Assembly: GCA_947359465.1 (NCBI GenBank)
Contig: OX375876.1
Span: forward strand, 84,032,359 to 84,096,358
Direction: 5' to 3'
DNA length: 64,000 bases
Source of the DNA: Metellina segmentata
Taxonomy: Eukaryota; Arthropoda; Arachnida; Araneae; Tetragnathidae
The notes below the pieces were generated by a model. That model was not told the origin of the DNA and made no database searches. It saw nothing but the letters and a program-made list of their open reading frames with translations. A program made the position numbers and the translations under genes. Positions 1 through 13,500 of this stretch are shown piece by piece; within the stretch, counting starts at the first letter, position 1, and each line of letters starts with the position of its first letter.

Positions 1-1353
1 GGGGACATCAACAGTTTCAGATTTTAATTTTATTTGCTGATAGGACACAATTTAAACAGATTTGGTGAGAGATTTGTAGAAATCATTTGAAAACCTTCCC
101 AGGATAAAAATAATAAAAACACAATTCATACAAAATTGAGAAATTTGTTTATGTTGTGTTTTTTTTCTTCCTACAAGCAACCTTATGCATGTGCATACAG
201 GGAATTCTTGGCACTATATACTTCAAAATGTGATACTTCTCAGCCAAACAATCATTTACTAATTAAACTCAGCTGTCAATTGCTTCATGCAGTATAAATA
301 TAGAACAGAATTTATAATCAACTAAATGTTTGCAATAAAAAAAATATTTCACTCTTGCTTTACTTAATTTATATAGTTAGTATTTCAGCATTTTGATGAG
401 TATGTTAATCAAGTTTCATTCTAAATCTCAAAAATACGTCTTACCAAATATCTGTTGTCAGACAAAAGATGGCTGTCTGCATTCTTAAATCCTACTGCTC
501 TACAATATTTATGCAGAATTCAGAGCTCCAGTACCAATCATACCTTTTCTAGCATAAAAGCATCGAAAAGCAAATAACACTGTATACACACTACAATGCC
601 ATTACTAATAATTCCAATCATTAAGTTAATATTCCAAAACATTGTAGAAAAATAGTTTACACTACACAGAAACCTATTGGAATATCTCAAATATAAGTAG
701 ATGGAAGATTCATATTCATAGAATTAGTTAGGTAATTTTTTTTTCTTATCTATTTGAAAGGCACAATCATAGAAAGAAACATTGAGCATTTATAAAATTT
801 GAGTACACACAACACTCTTTTATAACCCACATCTCTAGAAAGTACATTAATTGAAGTACCAGAGATTACAAATTTGAATACCTATCCTTTTCCTGATGAA
901 ACTAACTAGCACCATGAACTTATGAAATCCAAAGCTTAAAGTATAATAGCAACAAAAAAATGTGTCATATAAATATGGAAAGATCATGAGATAAGTTAAT
1001 AAAATCAAAATACTTGTTGATGCCGGACTACCAAGGAACATAAAGTTATCTGGCAATTTAATCACTTATGTCACAATCACAAATTTCATGGCCTATACAC
1101 AAGTTTAACATAGATTTTTATAAACAAGCATAAAGAAAAGTAACCACTTGAATTATATTTTATCAAGGTTTAACTGTATACACAAGCATACATATATAAA
1201 CATGTATACATCTTAATAAGTTTCATATTTTATCAATTGATGTAAACATTTCACATAATGCAATATAATACTGCACATAGCAGTATTTTTCAAAATCAAC
1301 AGTCATTCCTGTCACATTAACATCTGGACAATGAATATGAACCTAGTAACTGA
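1..1353. other. SART3 3' UTR / downstream flank, no other gene seen
   Basis: A+T-rich sequence with no recognisable coding region or complete transposon. On the minus strand, possible poly(A) signals are ATTAAA at 1062-1057 and AATAAA at 34-29. I cannot tell which is used, so the end of the 3' UTR is open. Confidence 0.4.
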
Positions 1354-1540
1354 TTACTTTTTTAGCATTTTTGCAAAATCACTGTTACTAAGAGGTTTTC
1401 TCTCCTCAGAGGTATCCATAGATTCGGAGTTCTGTCCATTTTGTAAGGAACCATTGGAAGAATTTGCTGGCTTCTTGCCCACAGAAGGCCTCAAAACTGA
1501 ACGTGGTAAAAGAGATAACTGGGTGCGACCCCGGCCACGC
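1354..1540 (-). CDS. SART3: SART3 coding exon 23 (residues 844-905 and stop), LSm-interaction motif
   Basis: Acceptor tttttctag|GCGTGG. It encodes RGRGRTQLSLLPRSVLRPS, nearly the same as the vertebrate GKGRTQLSLLPRALQRPS segment, and ends LSNSDFAKMLKK, the short C-terminal motif that in SART3 contacts the U6 LSm ring. Stop TAA at 1356-1354. Confidence 0.97.
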
Positions 1541-4500
1541 CTAGAAAAATAGTTTTGAGACAATTTCAAATAAACCATTATGAAAAGGATAGAATTATTT
1601 TTCAAATGCAAACACTGATACAATACTATTCAAGACAAAATAAAAGAATATGAAGTACTTGATAAAAGAATTTTGTTGTATGGTAACATGAATAAATTTA
1701 CTAAGCTTACAAAAATGTTTGCTTATTAACTTGATTATATTTGCGCATTCAGTAAAAATATGCAAGCATTTGAGAGCAGAATTTGTGAAATGCTTTCTAT
1801 TTAACAGGGATAATCTGAAATTTATAAATGATCCCTTATAATTAAACATCTTATCAGGAATATTCAGTGGCTTTGTACCTTTGACTTTGATATGTAAAAT
1901 ACGATTAAAATTTCAGAATATCTTAAAGATAAATAAAAAAATGGCAAAGTACCAACTTATATTACAGCTCAAATAAAAATATTGAATTTATAAAGCCTCA
2001 TAAAAATGTAATCCCTTTTAAAATATATTTTTTTTAAATTTAGTTACTTTTAGATATTGATCAATTTTGTTCAATCAAGTCACGTAATGAAATGTATGCA
2101 TCAAGATTTCTTTTAATGCTAATTTAATGTTTTATGCAACTAATTTTCTTGATAAGTGCTGCAGAACTTACTTCCTGTATGTATTCTGGACATCATGTCA
2201 CTAGGGCTTGTTTCGTAATACGATTTCAGCATTTCACCAAACAAAAATTCCAACAAATGAATTTCGAATTGAAACATAACTGATTGGTCAACACCAATTA
2301 GATTCAACGCAAAACTTTGCCAAAACAGCGATAAACTATATTTTAAGAAGACTCTATGTATTATTGTTTTTCTTTGTTTTTTTTCACTAAATATCCCTCC
2401 ATTATAAAAACCAACCAAAAACCGATATTAAATTATCAAAAATAATATTAGAAATTATGCAAGTTAAACTTACGGTCCTTTTGGTGCTCCCCCTCCTCCT
2501 CCAAGGGATTCAAACACAGATGAACTAGAAAATTCATTTTTAGGCTTCCTAGGGGGAGGATTACTTATAGCTACAGATATCACATTCTCCATCACTTGAG
2601 TACCATCCATTTTAACAACAGCATTTGCAGCACAGGTCTAAAAAAATCATAGAAAAGCATTGATGAAAGACATCGTGAATTTATACATAAAACATGCCAC
2701 TCTTGCAAACTGAACCGTACTGAAAGAGAACCCAAAATTTAGGCTCTTTCCTTTTGGGACTTGATATCTTGAATCCAATGGATATTTTATAAATCCATTG
2801 GATTCAATATCAATTTTTATTATTGATGACTAAATTAATGAATCATAAATTTTACTTCAATAACTATTTTAAAATAATTTGAGTAAACCAGATTTTCTAC
2901 TTTGAAATGCAGAATCAATAAAATTAAAAAAAAAAGAACTTTCCACTTTCACAATTTGACTTGCAGAAGTGCTGACCAATTGTTCTAGTGGATGATTGTT
3001 CTAGAATTCTCTTGATCTAAAGATTTCTGATTTGAATCAAGGATAAGACATAAATGTTTGGCCATCTGGAATGAATGTGGGGTCTGTTATAAATGGGTAG
3101 TGCCTAGAATGCATAGTATGTACATGAGGTGTAACCTAAAGCCCCATGGTAACCCAAAGTAGTTCAAAAATCCATTCTTATAGTGCCTTGATGAATTAAT
3201 TAGCTGGGTATTAAAAAAAGAAGCTTTACAAGTTATGTTTAGGGTTCAAGATTGCCTTAATATAAAACTCCACTTTCAATCCTGAATACTTAAAAACATA
3301 TTAGAAAGGGTATGAAAAAAAAATCACATTTTTTTAATATGAAAAAATAATAATTCTTTTTTAATTAAATTGTATTTTTATTTAAATAGATCTCCATGAT
3401 TTAACTTGTTATATATGTGACATGCAAATCACAGTAGTTTCTAGACAGCTTTGATTATGTTACATATAAATAATGGTTTAAAAAATATAGCAGGGCAAAT
3501 TTTAAAAAAATTAAAACATTTAAAATTATTTTAAGACCTTGTTATTTTGTTTCTTCATTTGAATTCTATTTCAGGAAATACTTATACAAAACACATGGTG
3601 TTTTATTTCCTCAATAATTTCTACAAGTTGACACCACTAATAAGGGAATCTAGTAATTTTCAGTAGAAAAAGTCATTCAGATTTAACTAAATTGATGCAC
3701 ATTTTTTAGCTTATTTGAATGAAATAACATGTATTCTGTGCCAGGTTATTTCATTTCCAATGTCAATATCAAACTTTCATTAAGAAAGGAAATTTTAAAG
3801 TTTGGTTTCAACTAAGTTTCTTTTGAAGAAAAATCACTTCATTTAAATCTTGATTTGTGAATTAAATCAAGTTGATTAAAATGGGCATACTCTAATCTCT
3901 CTATATTAAAAAAAAGTTGCCGCCGGATTGAAAAATGTGTTGTTAAGCTCGATTCTTAGACGGTTTCCCGAGAAAGTACTCATCGGAAAAAAATGAAATT
4001 AACATGCTTTGTTCTTCATCGTATTCCCTGGATAATAGATTTTTTTCCGATGCGGCTATTAGTTTAGGTTTTATTAAGTGTTAAAGTTGAAGAAGTGAAA
4101 TTTCTTCCGCGAGTGAGCAAAACACATTCAAATTTTCAGTCTTTAGTCGTGAGTTCTTTTTTAACAGTACCTCTCAACGTAAATTTTTGCAGATCGTCGA
4201 GTTTTTTTTTAAATTTCAATTTGGTTCTTGATAATATTTTTTTGAAATTCGGGAAAAATCGGGACATTTTTGTTACTTTTTTTTTAAACTGCCGTATCTA
4301 TATCTTATTACTATTAGTTTTTAATTTTTAAAATATTGCAGTATACCTCAGAATGTACTCTTTCTTACGGTACTATTTTTTTTTTAATCGGTTAATAATT
4401 AAATTGGATGCGATCAAAAGTTGGTGATACAAAATTCAGAATCTTTGGATATTTTCGCTACTTTTTGTCACAACTGTTACATCTACAGAAAAAACCATTA

Positions 4501-7500
4501 TTTTTTAAATTTGAGAACATCACTGAATACATTACATTACACTCTTTCTTATGGTACAATTATTTTTTAAATTGGTTAATAAATAAAATCGATGCAATTA
4601 AAAGTGGGTCATACAATTTTCGGAACTTTCAGATCGTAATTTCCGATACAAAACTAAAACTGTCATATCTATATCGTATTACTATTAGTTTTTAATTTTT
4701 AAAATATCGCACAGAATGTTCTCTTTCTTACAGTACAATTATTTTTAAAATTGGTTGATAAATAAATTGGATGCAATCAAAAGTTGTTGACAAAAATTTC
4801 GTAATTTTTATTTCGCGGAGCAAATTCGTGGAGCATTGCATTCGCGGAGGGTTGTATTTTTTACTATTGGGTGTGCCAGATATCAAATTTATCCTAGCAC
4901 CAATTGCCATGAAAACGATTTCTTTTTATTTGGCGAGGAAAGAGGCTCGCTTTTTTCCCTCTGTTTTCAGACGGTTTACCGAGAAAGTACAAAGTACAGA
5001 TCGTAAAGTTTTTAGATTAACACGGTTTACTTAAAATTGTACAGGGAACAAGATGCAGAAGATTTTTTACTGATGCGGCTATTAGTTTAGGGTGCATTAA
5101 GTGTTAAAGTAAAAATAAGTGAAATCACTTGCGAAAGAGGTATTGGTGTGCGAAGCAAACGAAACAGGATTGCGTAGCAATCCCCGGGGGTCGGCGAGCA
5201 GGTTGCGAAGCCCTCGCTGTGACGTCATGGACCAGAAAGTGAAATTAGGATAATACAAATTATTCAGATAGTTTCACTGTGCGAAAGGAATGTTGGTTTG
5301 CGAAGCAAACCAAATGGGATTGCGTAGCAATCCCCGTGGGTTGGCGAGCGTAAGCGAGCAGGGGGCGGAGCCCCCTAGTATTAAAAATGATGTAAAATAC
5401 CATTGTTTGATTAAGTATGCAATGCATTATGTAATACTTTTCCAAATCAAATTGAAATGATTGTTGTAAGGTTTTATTTGTGTCAAATTCTGGACTGCCT
5501 ACTTATGTTTATGACTACTGCTAAATAATAGGAACAAATTTTAAAATCTCGCACAATCTACTTGCAATTTCAAATGATAAAATCTCACTCAAATCAAGAG
5601 ATAGAAATTACAAGATACAAGAGAGGAACTTGAAATTTCTATACTGAAATTGACTACCTCTGAAACAATTAAGGAACATGCAATTATATGCACACAAATT
5701 ATTATGAACATTAAGTCTTTGTAATCCATTTATTCACATTAAAACAAATTCATAGTCTTAAAAGGTTGACTTATTCAAAAGTGCCTGTTAGCCTCAGATC
5801 TAATTCCTTCAGCAACTTTTACTTCTGCACACTCTTGATGCATTACTCTTGAGATTTATTTGAACACAATGTAATGCATCAAAATCCCAATAGAGATAAC
5901 ATCCGGGTTTTATCAGGGTGTATGCGGATGTAAAGTGTAAAAACATCATATATATATATACATAGGTAAAACGGGTTTAAATATTTTCTTATTTCACCAC
6001 CATATTCAATCATTAAAAAAATTATAAAAGCAACCAATTAAAATAGATAGCAATTAAAATAAATAACAGTATTTGAGTGAGGAAACTTACCGCATCAACA
6101 TACTCAACATAGGCTATTCCTTTCGAATGACCATTCCTATATGTTACCAAACGTACTTGCTTCAAAGTTCCATGCTGCAAGACATGGATTCATTAATTTC
6201 AAAAATAGGAAAAAACTTGATAAAGTAATATTTAAATTTATCATTATAACTCTAAAAATTGGTTTAGTTATACTTTTCAAGTATTGATATTTTAGTTAGG
6301 AAAAAATTGAGTGAGATTTAGAGTAGTGACCAAAGATAAAAAATATTGATTTGCAGAAAATTAATTGCAATGCAATTAAAGGCGTTATATTTAAAGTTCT
6401 ATAATTTGTGGTTTTCACTGAATTTTAAATACATGATATCAGGTTTTCTTTCTAAACAAAGCCAGACAGATAAAATGTATACCTCTTTGAACATATTTTC
6501 AAGATCTTCTTTTGTTGTAGAGAAGGGTAGACCTTTAATGAAAAGTTTATTCCTCTCCAAACCAGTTGCAAACTAAAAATAAGAAGACAGGAGCTGAGTT
6601 TCACAAAATAATACAATTCTGAAATTTAAGGAAATGAAAATTGTTCCAACTAATTTTCCACTGGGAATTAAAATCATCAAATTATTGATGGTTACAGAGA
6701 CAAGAATAGAATTACAAAGGAATTCTATTGGGGGAGACCATTCACCCTTCAAACATAATTAGGAACTATATAACACAGCTGAAAAGATTTTTATCAAATC
6801 TTCTAACATTGTGCTAAACATACAAATTAAGCACATCTTCCCCACACAAGCTGTTTCTTTAAATTTCCCTTTTTCGTATAAAACTGTTAACCTTTCTACA
6901 ACATGTGTACAATAGTTGTATTGTTTCAATATAAAAACGAATAGAAGGCAGCAGTGTAAAGGCCAGTTTAAAAAGCTTCCAGCTTTAAAAAGTTTATTCA
7001 TTTTTCATTAGCTGGTTGTAAATGCCAAGCAGTTTGAAAATGAAATCAAAATTTGTTCTATTTGGATGGGTTTAAATTCAAAAAATTGTGTGGCTTTGTA
7101 AAATTGTACCAAGTGAACATTGACTGTATTAAAATAGTAATGTCAAAAATATTTATGAATGTTTAGGTCAGGAAACTTTTAAAATAAATTTTCATTACTT
7201 TAAACTTAGGCTGCATCGGAGGATTATTTTTTCGGTCTTCACAAGGAGATACCAACACAGGTCTTCCATCTAACATTTCTCTGTCTTTAGAAAGAGCAGC
7301 TTTTGCATGGTCCTAGAAAAAATTTTAATAAAAACTATTATTGACAGTATTCAATTTCATGTAGATAATCTAGAGGAATTACTCTATAAAAAAACATTAA
7401 AATCCCAGAGTACTTTTATACAAAAAATTAAATAAAAGATATTAAACAAAGAGATGAAATAATTTAAAATAAATAAATTGGAGTTAGAATGGAAACTTCT

Positions 7501-10500
7501 TGAAAGGCATAACATGCAGCAATAAAATCTATGACTGCATATGAATTATTTCAGCCTTATTCATATTATTACTGGCTTAGCAATGGGCATTTTTGTAATG
7601 AAACAAATACTTAAGTTTTTTTTAACTCTGGTACAAAATGTTTTTAAACTGAACCAAAACTGAAAATGGTTTGAAAAATAAACTTATTTAAATTTATTAT
7701 TTACCTCAGATTTATAAACAACATAACAAAATCCTTTGGACTTTCCATTATAATTTTTCACTAGTCGAATTTCTTCTATTTCTCCAATCTAAAATGATAA
7801 ATAAAATGTCAGATTACTTTACAAATATTTGAATAAATGTGAAAGAGTTATTTAACAAGATCAGGTGTAAATAGAATTCCATATCAAACACATTGTAAGT
7901 ACTAAAAAGTAAAGAATTTTTTTTAACAAAATTATGTAGAACTTACTTGTGAAAAGAATTCTTCTATTTTCTTTTCATTTATATCGAAAGAAAGATTACT
8001 GAGAAATACAGATCTGTCGTCCTTAGAAGAATCATGTTTCACAATTGTTCCATGAGAATCAGTTTTAGGTGTTTCCACTAAAATGAAACCAATTTTATTT
8101 CAGGGTTCAGATGCATTACTCACAATACAAAATACATAAAAACAATGAATGAAAGTCAATAAGTCAATCAAATGGAATTTATTTAACAATAGAAAATCTA
8201 GATTTTGTTTACATGTTACTTTGGTTAATGATTCGTAGACAATGCTCATATAAATAGGAATTCAATTTTCAGACTCCTTACTTTAGATACTAAGTTTAAA
8301 AAGTCATTGTTTGGTAATTTTGATTTACACATCATTTATAAGATTTTAAGGGGATTTGAGGTTTTTTTTTTTTTTTTTTCCCCAAATTTTAAACATAGTT
8401 TAATTTTGCTTTCTAATTAAATATTTGTTGAAACATTTTGAAGTCATAGACCAATTAGTCTAGTGGACAGGGTGGTCTACTAGGATAAAACAATGTGATT
8501 CCCAAATCCACCCTTATAGTGCCATGAGAAATGTTTAATTGGTCGAGCATTAGGAACAAACTTTACTGAATCAAAACTTTTTATCCAGGCTTTGATTTTA
8601 CTATAAAACCCATTACAATTGACTCACGAAAGTCTCTTGTACCAAAGGAAGTTAGTGAACTACCATTCATTGCAAAACAGAAACTTGCTGTCCTTCTATT
8701 GGTGGTTGAATCATCAATGAATGAAAAAGGGTGATCAGTCTTAATCGAAAAGAACATGAAAATCATATTATACTTCTCAATTTCCAAGTTGGTAATCAAA
8801 ATGCTTCTGTATGCATGGGAGAAAAATACATCGACAGCAACATTTCTCAAATTATGGTCCAGTGTTCTCACTCTAATCAAAAGAAAAATTAAAGCCTTGG
8901 GCTTTTTCAAGACTACTAATTAAAACAAATAGAGTATGCATTTTTTATTTTCTCATTTTTTTCCCAGTGTTAGGTCAACTTATAGGTAATTTTTATAGAT
9001 AATATCTAGGTAAAGATAGTTAGCAACCATTTCAGACATTACAAAACATGTCAAAACAATTCAATAAAATTTTAACCTTTTTTCTTCTTTGATTCTTGTG
9101 GAATCTCTTCATCTGTCTTTCGCTTTCGTTTATCAGAATCGCTTTGATTATCATGTCTGCTGTCAGGAGTATGTTGTAATTTATCAGGTAAAGGGGGAAT
9201 TTTGAAGCCCTCAGAATCCATCTTAATAGGAGCTTTTGGCTTTGATTTATTTACATTTTCATTCTGAGAAATGAAAAATAGTAATTAGTTGACTTGTAAT
9301 GTTAACACACTATATGAGACTAATAACTATGAGCTGAATACATAAATTATAAATTGTAGTTCATGAGATCATTAATAGCATAATTTCCAAGACAAACGCA
9401 TCAGAGGTACAATGCAAATGTTAAAATGAAATTTGCTAGTATGTATATTTTATACAAACTATGCAATATGGCATAACAAATGTGATCAACAATTACAAAG
9501 AACTTGAACATTGCAAAACAGAAATATATTCAAGTTGGCAATTGAAAAGAATAAATTTTGAAGGAATGAATTTCAAAATTTATAGAGTTGTGCAACCTAA
9601 CATTAAAATGATTTCTCCCAATGTGAATTTTTTAATTATCTCAAGTGCAAAACACAACCAACTGCCTCAATAGATCATTTTTTGTTTTTTTAAAGCTAAC
9701 ATATCAACAGACTGTACCTCAATGTTTAAAATAAGAGGCAAATAAGGAAGTTGTTTTCCTGAAAATTAGAAATAGTACATTACAGGTAACTCAATATTTG
9801 ATTTTTAGTGAAATAAGGAAAGAACAAGTTATATTCTTTCCATCTAAAACCTTTATCAATATTAACCAGTTTTAGGGCACATCAATTATGGTTCATACTT
9901 TCATATGAATTTATCTGAATGAATAGAATACTCAAAAGTCATTTACAATTTCCTCCAAAAAAAATTTAACTAGACTTAGCTAATACATTACCTTAAGTTG
10001 ATGCTTCAATGTACGCCTCTTCTTAGCATTTGTGTCTAAGTTATCAGTAGCTTCCAATTTCTAATAACAAAAATGTGTCAATTGCATTACTCATCACATT
10101 AAAAACATTACAACCACTTAAATAGTGTATGAATAAAACTTTAATTTTGAACTGAATGAGGATATAAACCACAAATCATATACATATACATATATATTTT
10201 TTTAAACCTAAACTTGTACAATTTCAGAATCACATTAGTTCTGTAATAAAGTAAAAATTAAAAAAACAATCCTGGTCCATCTTTGATTAGCAAGAGCCTT
10301 TCTCTGATTATTTTAAAACTGCTGATTTTTAATACATCAAGAGTTTTATTTTATAAGATCATAAGAAACAACATTTTCTCAATAGAGTGGAGCCGAATGT
10401 TCGTTTCACCAGATGTACAATATTTGATAACTGCAAAATCCTATACATATATATATTTTTTTAAACCTTAAACTTGTATAATTTCAGAATCACATTAGTT

Positions 10501-13500
10501 CTGTAATAAACTAAAAATTTAAAAAAAACAATCCTGATGTATCTCTTATGAGAAGTAATGCTAACTTACTTTCAACCTGCTGAGCACTAAGCATGCACTG
10601 CTTTCCTTTGCGTACCACAAAACCAGTTTTAGCCTTTTAGACAAAAGTTTCTTCCAATTAATAAACATAGATATTAAATCATTGACTGTGCTGTAAGATC
10701 AGATGCTCATAACACTCAGAGTTGAGGATGGATTAAAAACAAATACTACTCTTTCATTCTATTTCTTAAGATCTCGATTTCCCCTTTAATTTTTGTGCAA
10801 CCATCCTTGCATTCAAAAATGACTACACTGTCAAGAAAATATCAGTTCATTCCCATATCAGGTAAAACTAAACTTCTGAATTACGCATCTAATTTTGCAG
10901 TTATCAAATATTGTTCATCTGGTGAAACAAACATTCTGCTCCACTCTATTGAGAAAATGTTGTTTCTTATGGTATTAAAAAATAAAACTCTTGATGTGTT
11001 AAAAATCAGCAGTTTTAAAATAATCAGAGAAAGGCTCTTGCTAATCAAAGATGGCTGCAATTAAAAATTTTGATTCCAGAACTTCTAAATTCAAACAGAG
11101 AAACAGTATTAGTGATTCAGACATGAATTTTAGTGATTTAATAATGAAGAATTAATTTGCTATCAGCTCTCAAAGATATCTTTTTTTACCTTGATTTCCT
11201 GATGCAATTTTGACAGTAAAAATATATAGCCAAGATGAATGGAATGTGTATTTGTTCTGGTAAAACTTTTCTTCATACCATATAATAATGCATATTTTGT
11301 TAACAATTGCTAGATTTATCTGGAAATTTTTTTTCTAGCCATCAACATCCCTTTTATAGGAATCTGACATTGAATTTGAAGTTTTGTTGCACATTAAGAA
11401 TTCAAATTATGGTATATTTGTAATTACAATTCAATAACCACAGAATAAGATTTACATTACAGTAGTTTCAAACATTTTATTGGGTAACATGACAAGACTT
11501 ACTTTCAAACGTTTCTCATTTATAAGCTTCATCTGTGTTTCACATTTTGCAAGGGACTTTTCAAATGTCTCTAATGTACCTAAACAGAGATAACTTATGC
11601 TTAAAAACAAAGAATAAACACTTATGGATAGTAAGATTGTCAACAAAACTAAAATCCTACCTTCCTCACGTTCAAAAGTTATAAGGAGGTCAACAAATGT
11701 CTCTTGCCAATCACTAACACAAGACAGAGCCTGAAATAATGCTTTCCTGTAATGTGCAGCATCTCCATATAGCCTGTGAATAAATATTTGTTTCGTCATT
11801 TGATTCAGGCAATATATTTATTATTTTGCTCACAGAAATATTAAGTTTGAAACGCAACAAAAAATTTAAGAACACTGCATATTTTTTCATTAATTTGATT
11901 TATTAAATTTGTTTAATCTTATATTAAAACCATACCTTTCAAAATTCGCAAAATCTAACCACACTCGTGCTTCTTCTTTATGACCATGATCTATTAATTC
12001 TTTCCAAAGTTTACGGGAACCATCAATATCCTTCTTGTATTTTGCCTACATGAAAACATTGAAAGTAAAAATTTGAACAATTCAAACTAAATGTACTAAT
12101 TGATTGTATCCAATTGATCTAAATTTGAATACATTTTATAAGACACTCATGGGTAAAATAAAACAAAATCAAGATAAAATTTAAATACAAATCCTTTAAC
12201 ACTGCTAAATTCGTAAAATCAACTCAGTTTTGATTTGAGGGGAGGAAAAATTGTAATACTACTTAAATACAAAAAGGGCCAAGATAAACAAACATTCTGT
12301 AATTAAAAATAAAACAAATGTCGACATTAAAATATCACTTGCAAATGTGTTTCTCAGGTAATTTTAAGTTAAATGCCTCACCATTAAGATATTTTTAATA
12401 AGAATAAATATAAACTAAATAATTCATAACTTACTGTAAAAAATATCCAACTCTTCATGATAGTGTATTCAGACTCACTTCCCCAAAAATCTAAAGAGAA
12501 ATAGAAGTTAGGATATTAAACCACCAGACAAGAAACTAGTTTAAAACCAAACTAAAGAAAGAAAAGGTCTTAGCATTTAAACTTCTGAGTAGATTACTAG
12601 TTCATATTCTAATTTCTATACTTTAATATTCTCTCATTCTATACATTAATAAAATAAACGAAAGCATCATGGTTTTCGGCAATTCTATGGATAACTCAAT
12701 TCCCTTTCAATTCAATGTTTTTTCATCTCTTAGTCAAAGACAAGTATAATAATTGTATTAGTCTCTTTGAATAAGACAAATTTGTAAATACATTAGTTAC
12801 ATTGGTTGGTTGTTTTGGGGGTTTTATGGCATATTTAGCATAGTTGAGCCAAACACAAGACAGATAGATTAGTTAAGAGTTTCACTTTAAAATATGTCCA
12901 ATGCTTAATGCGTAATTCAAATTACCAGCATCTCCATAGTCAAGTTTTACATGAAGTTACAGGGATGTTGATATGTCCCATACAGTGAACCAAATGTCTC
13001 AAGAAACATCCGGATAAAAAGAAAGGGCAATATTTTCTGGATCAACTGTTCTTTGTTGAGGTGAATTTTTGTTTGCTTTCCTGGCCCGCATCTTTTTCAT
13101 ATTTTGAGAAAGGAAGACACCGATTTCAGAAATATTTATCAGTTAATTCATGTTGCATAAAACTTTACTGACAACTTCAGAAATGAAAAATATTACAATT
13201 AAAGTATAAAAAATTTATTTCAAATAATTCTAGCTCACTAATAATTACTAAAGAATTAGACTAACAATCTTGTTTTTTCAGAATGTAAAAGTTTTTTAAG
13301 TAATATTCATTCTTTGAAAGATCAACGATTAAACTGCACTCTTCAGCATAGGACTTTCAAGGAATAGTTGATTAATATGTATACTGTGAAATATGTATAC
13401 TCAAATTTACAGAAATGGCAGAATATTTTTTAAAAATTGAATATTTTATTATAAAATTTTCCTTTTTTTGAACTGAATATTTCGTTTATAATAGAAAGGA

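Noticed and set aside
5110..5360. Repeated palindromes that could suggest a CRISPR-like array
   Set aside because: Repeats differ from each other, lack regular spacers and belong to a Helitron 3' end in a eukaryotic genome.
8581..8910. 109-aa minus-strand frame in SART3 intron 16
   Set aside because: No recognisable domain, not in phase with neighbouring exons, next to a SINE-like repeat; treated as chance.
10560..10640. Possible extra SART3 exon in intron 14 (acceptor-like aaaag and donor gtaagt on the minus strand)
   Set aside because: None of its frames keeps phase 0 with exons 14 and 15 and matches the family; it lies inside the inverted-repeat structure.
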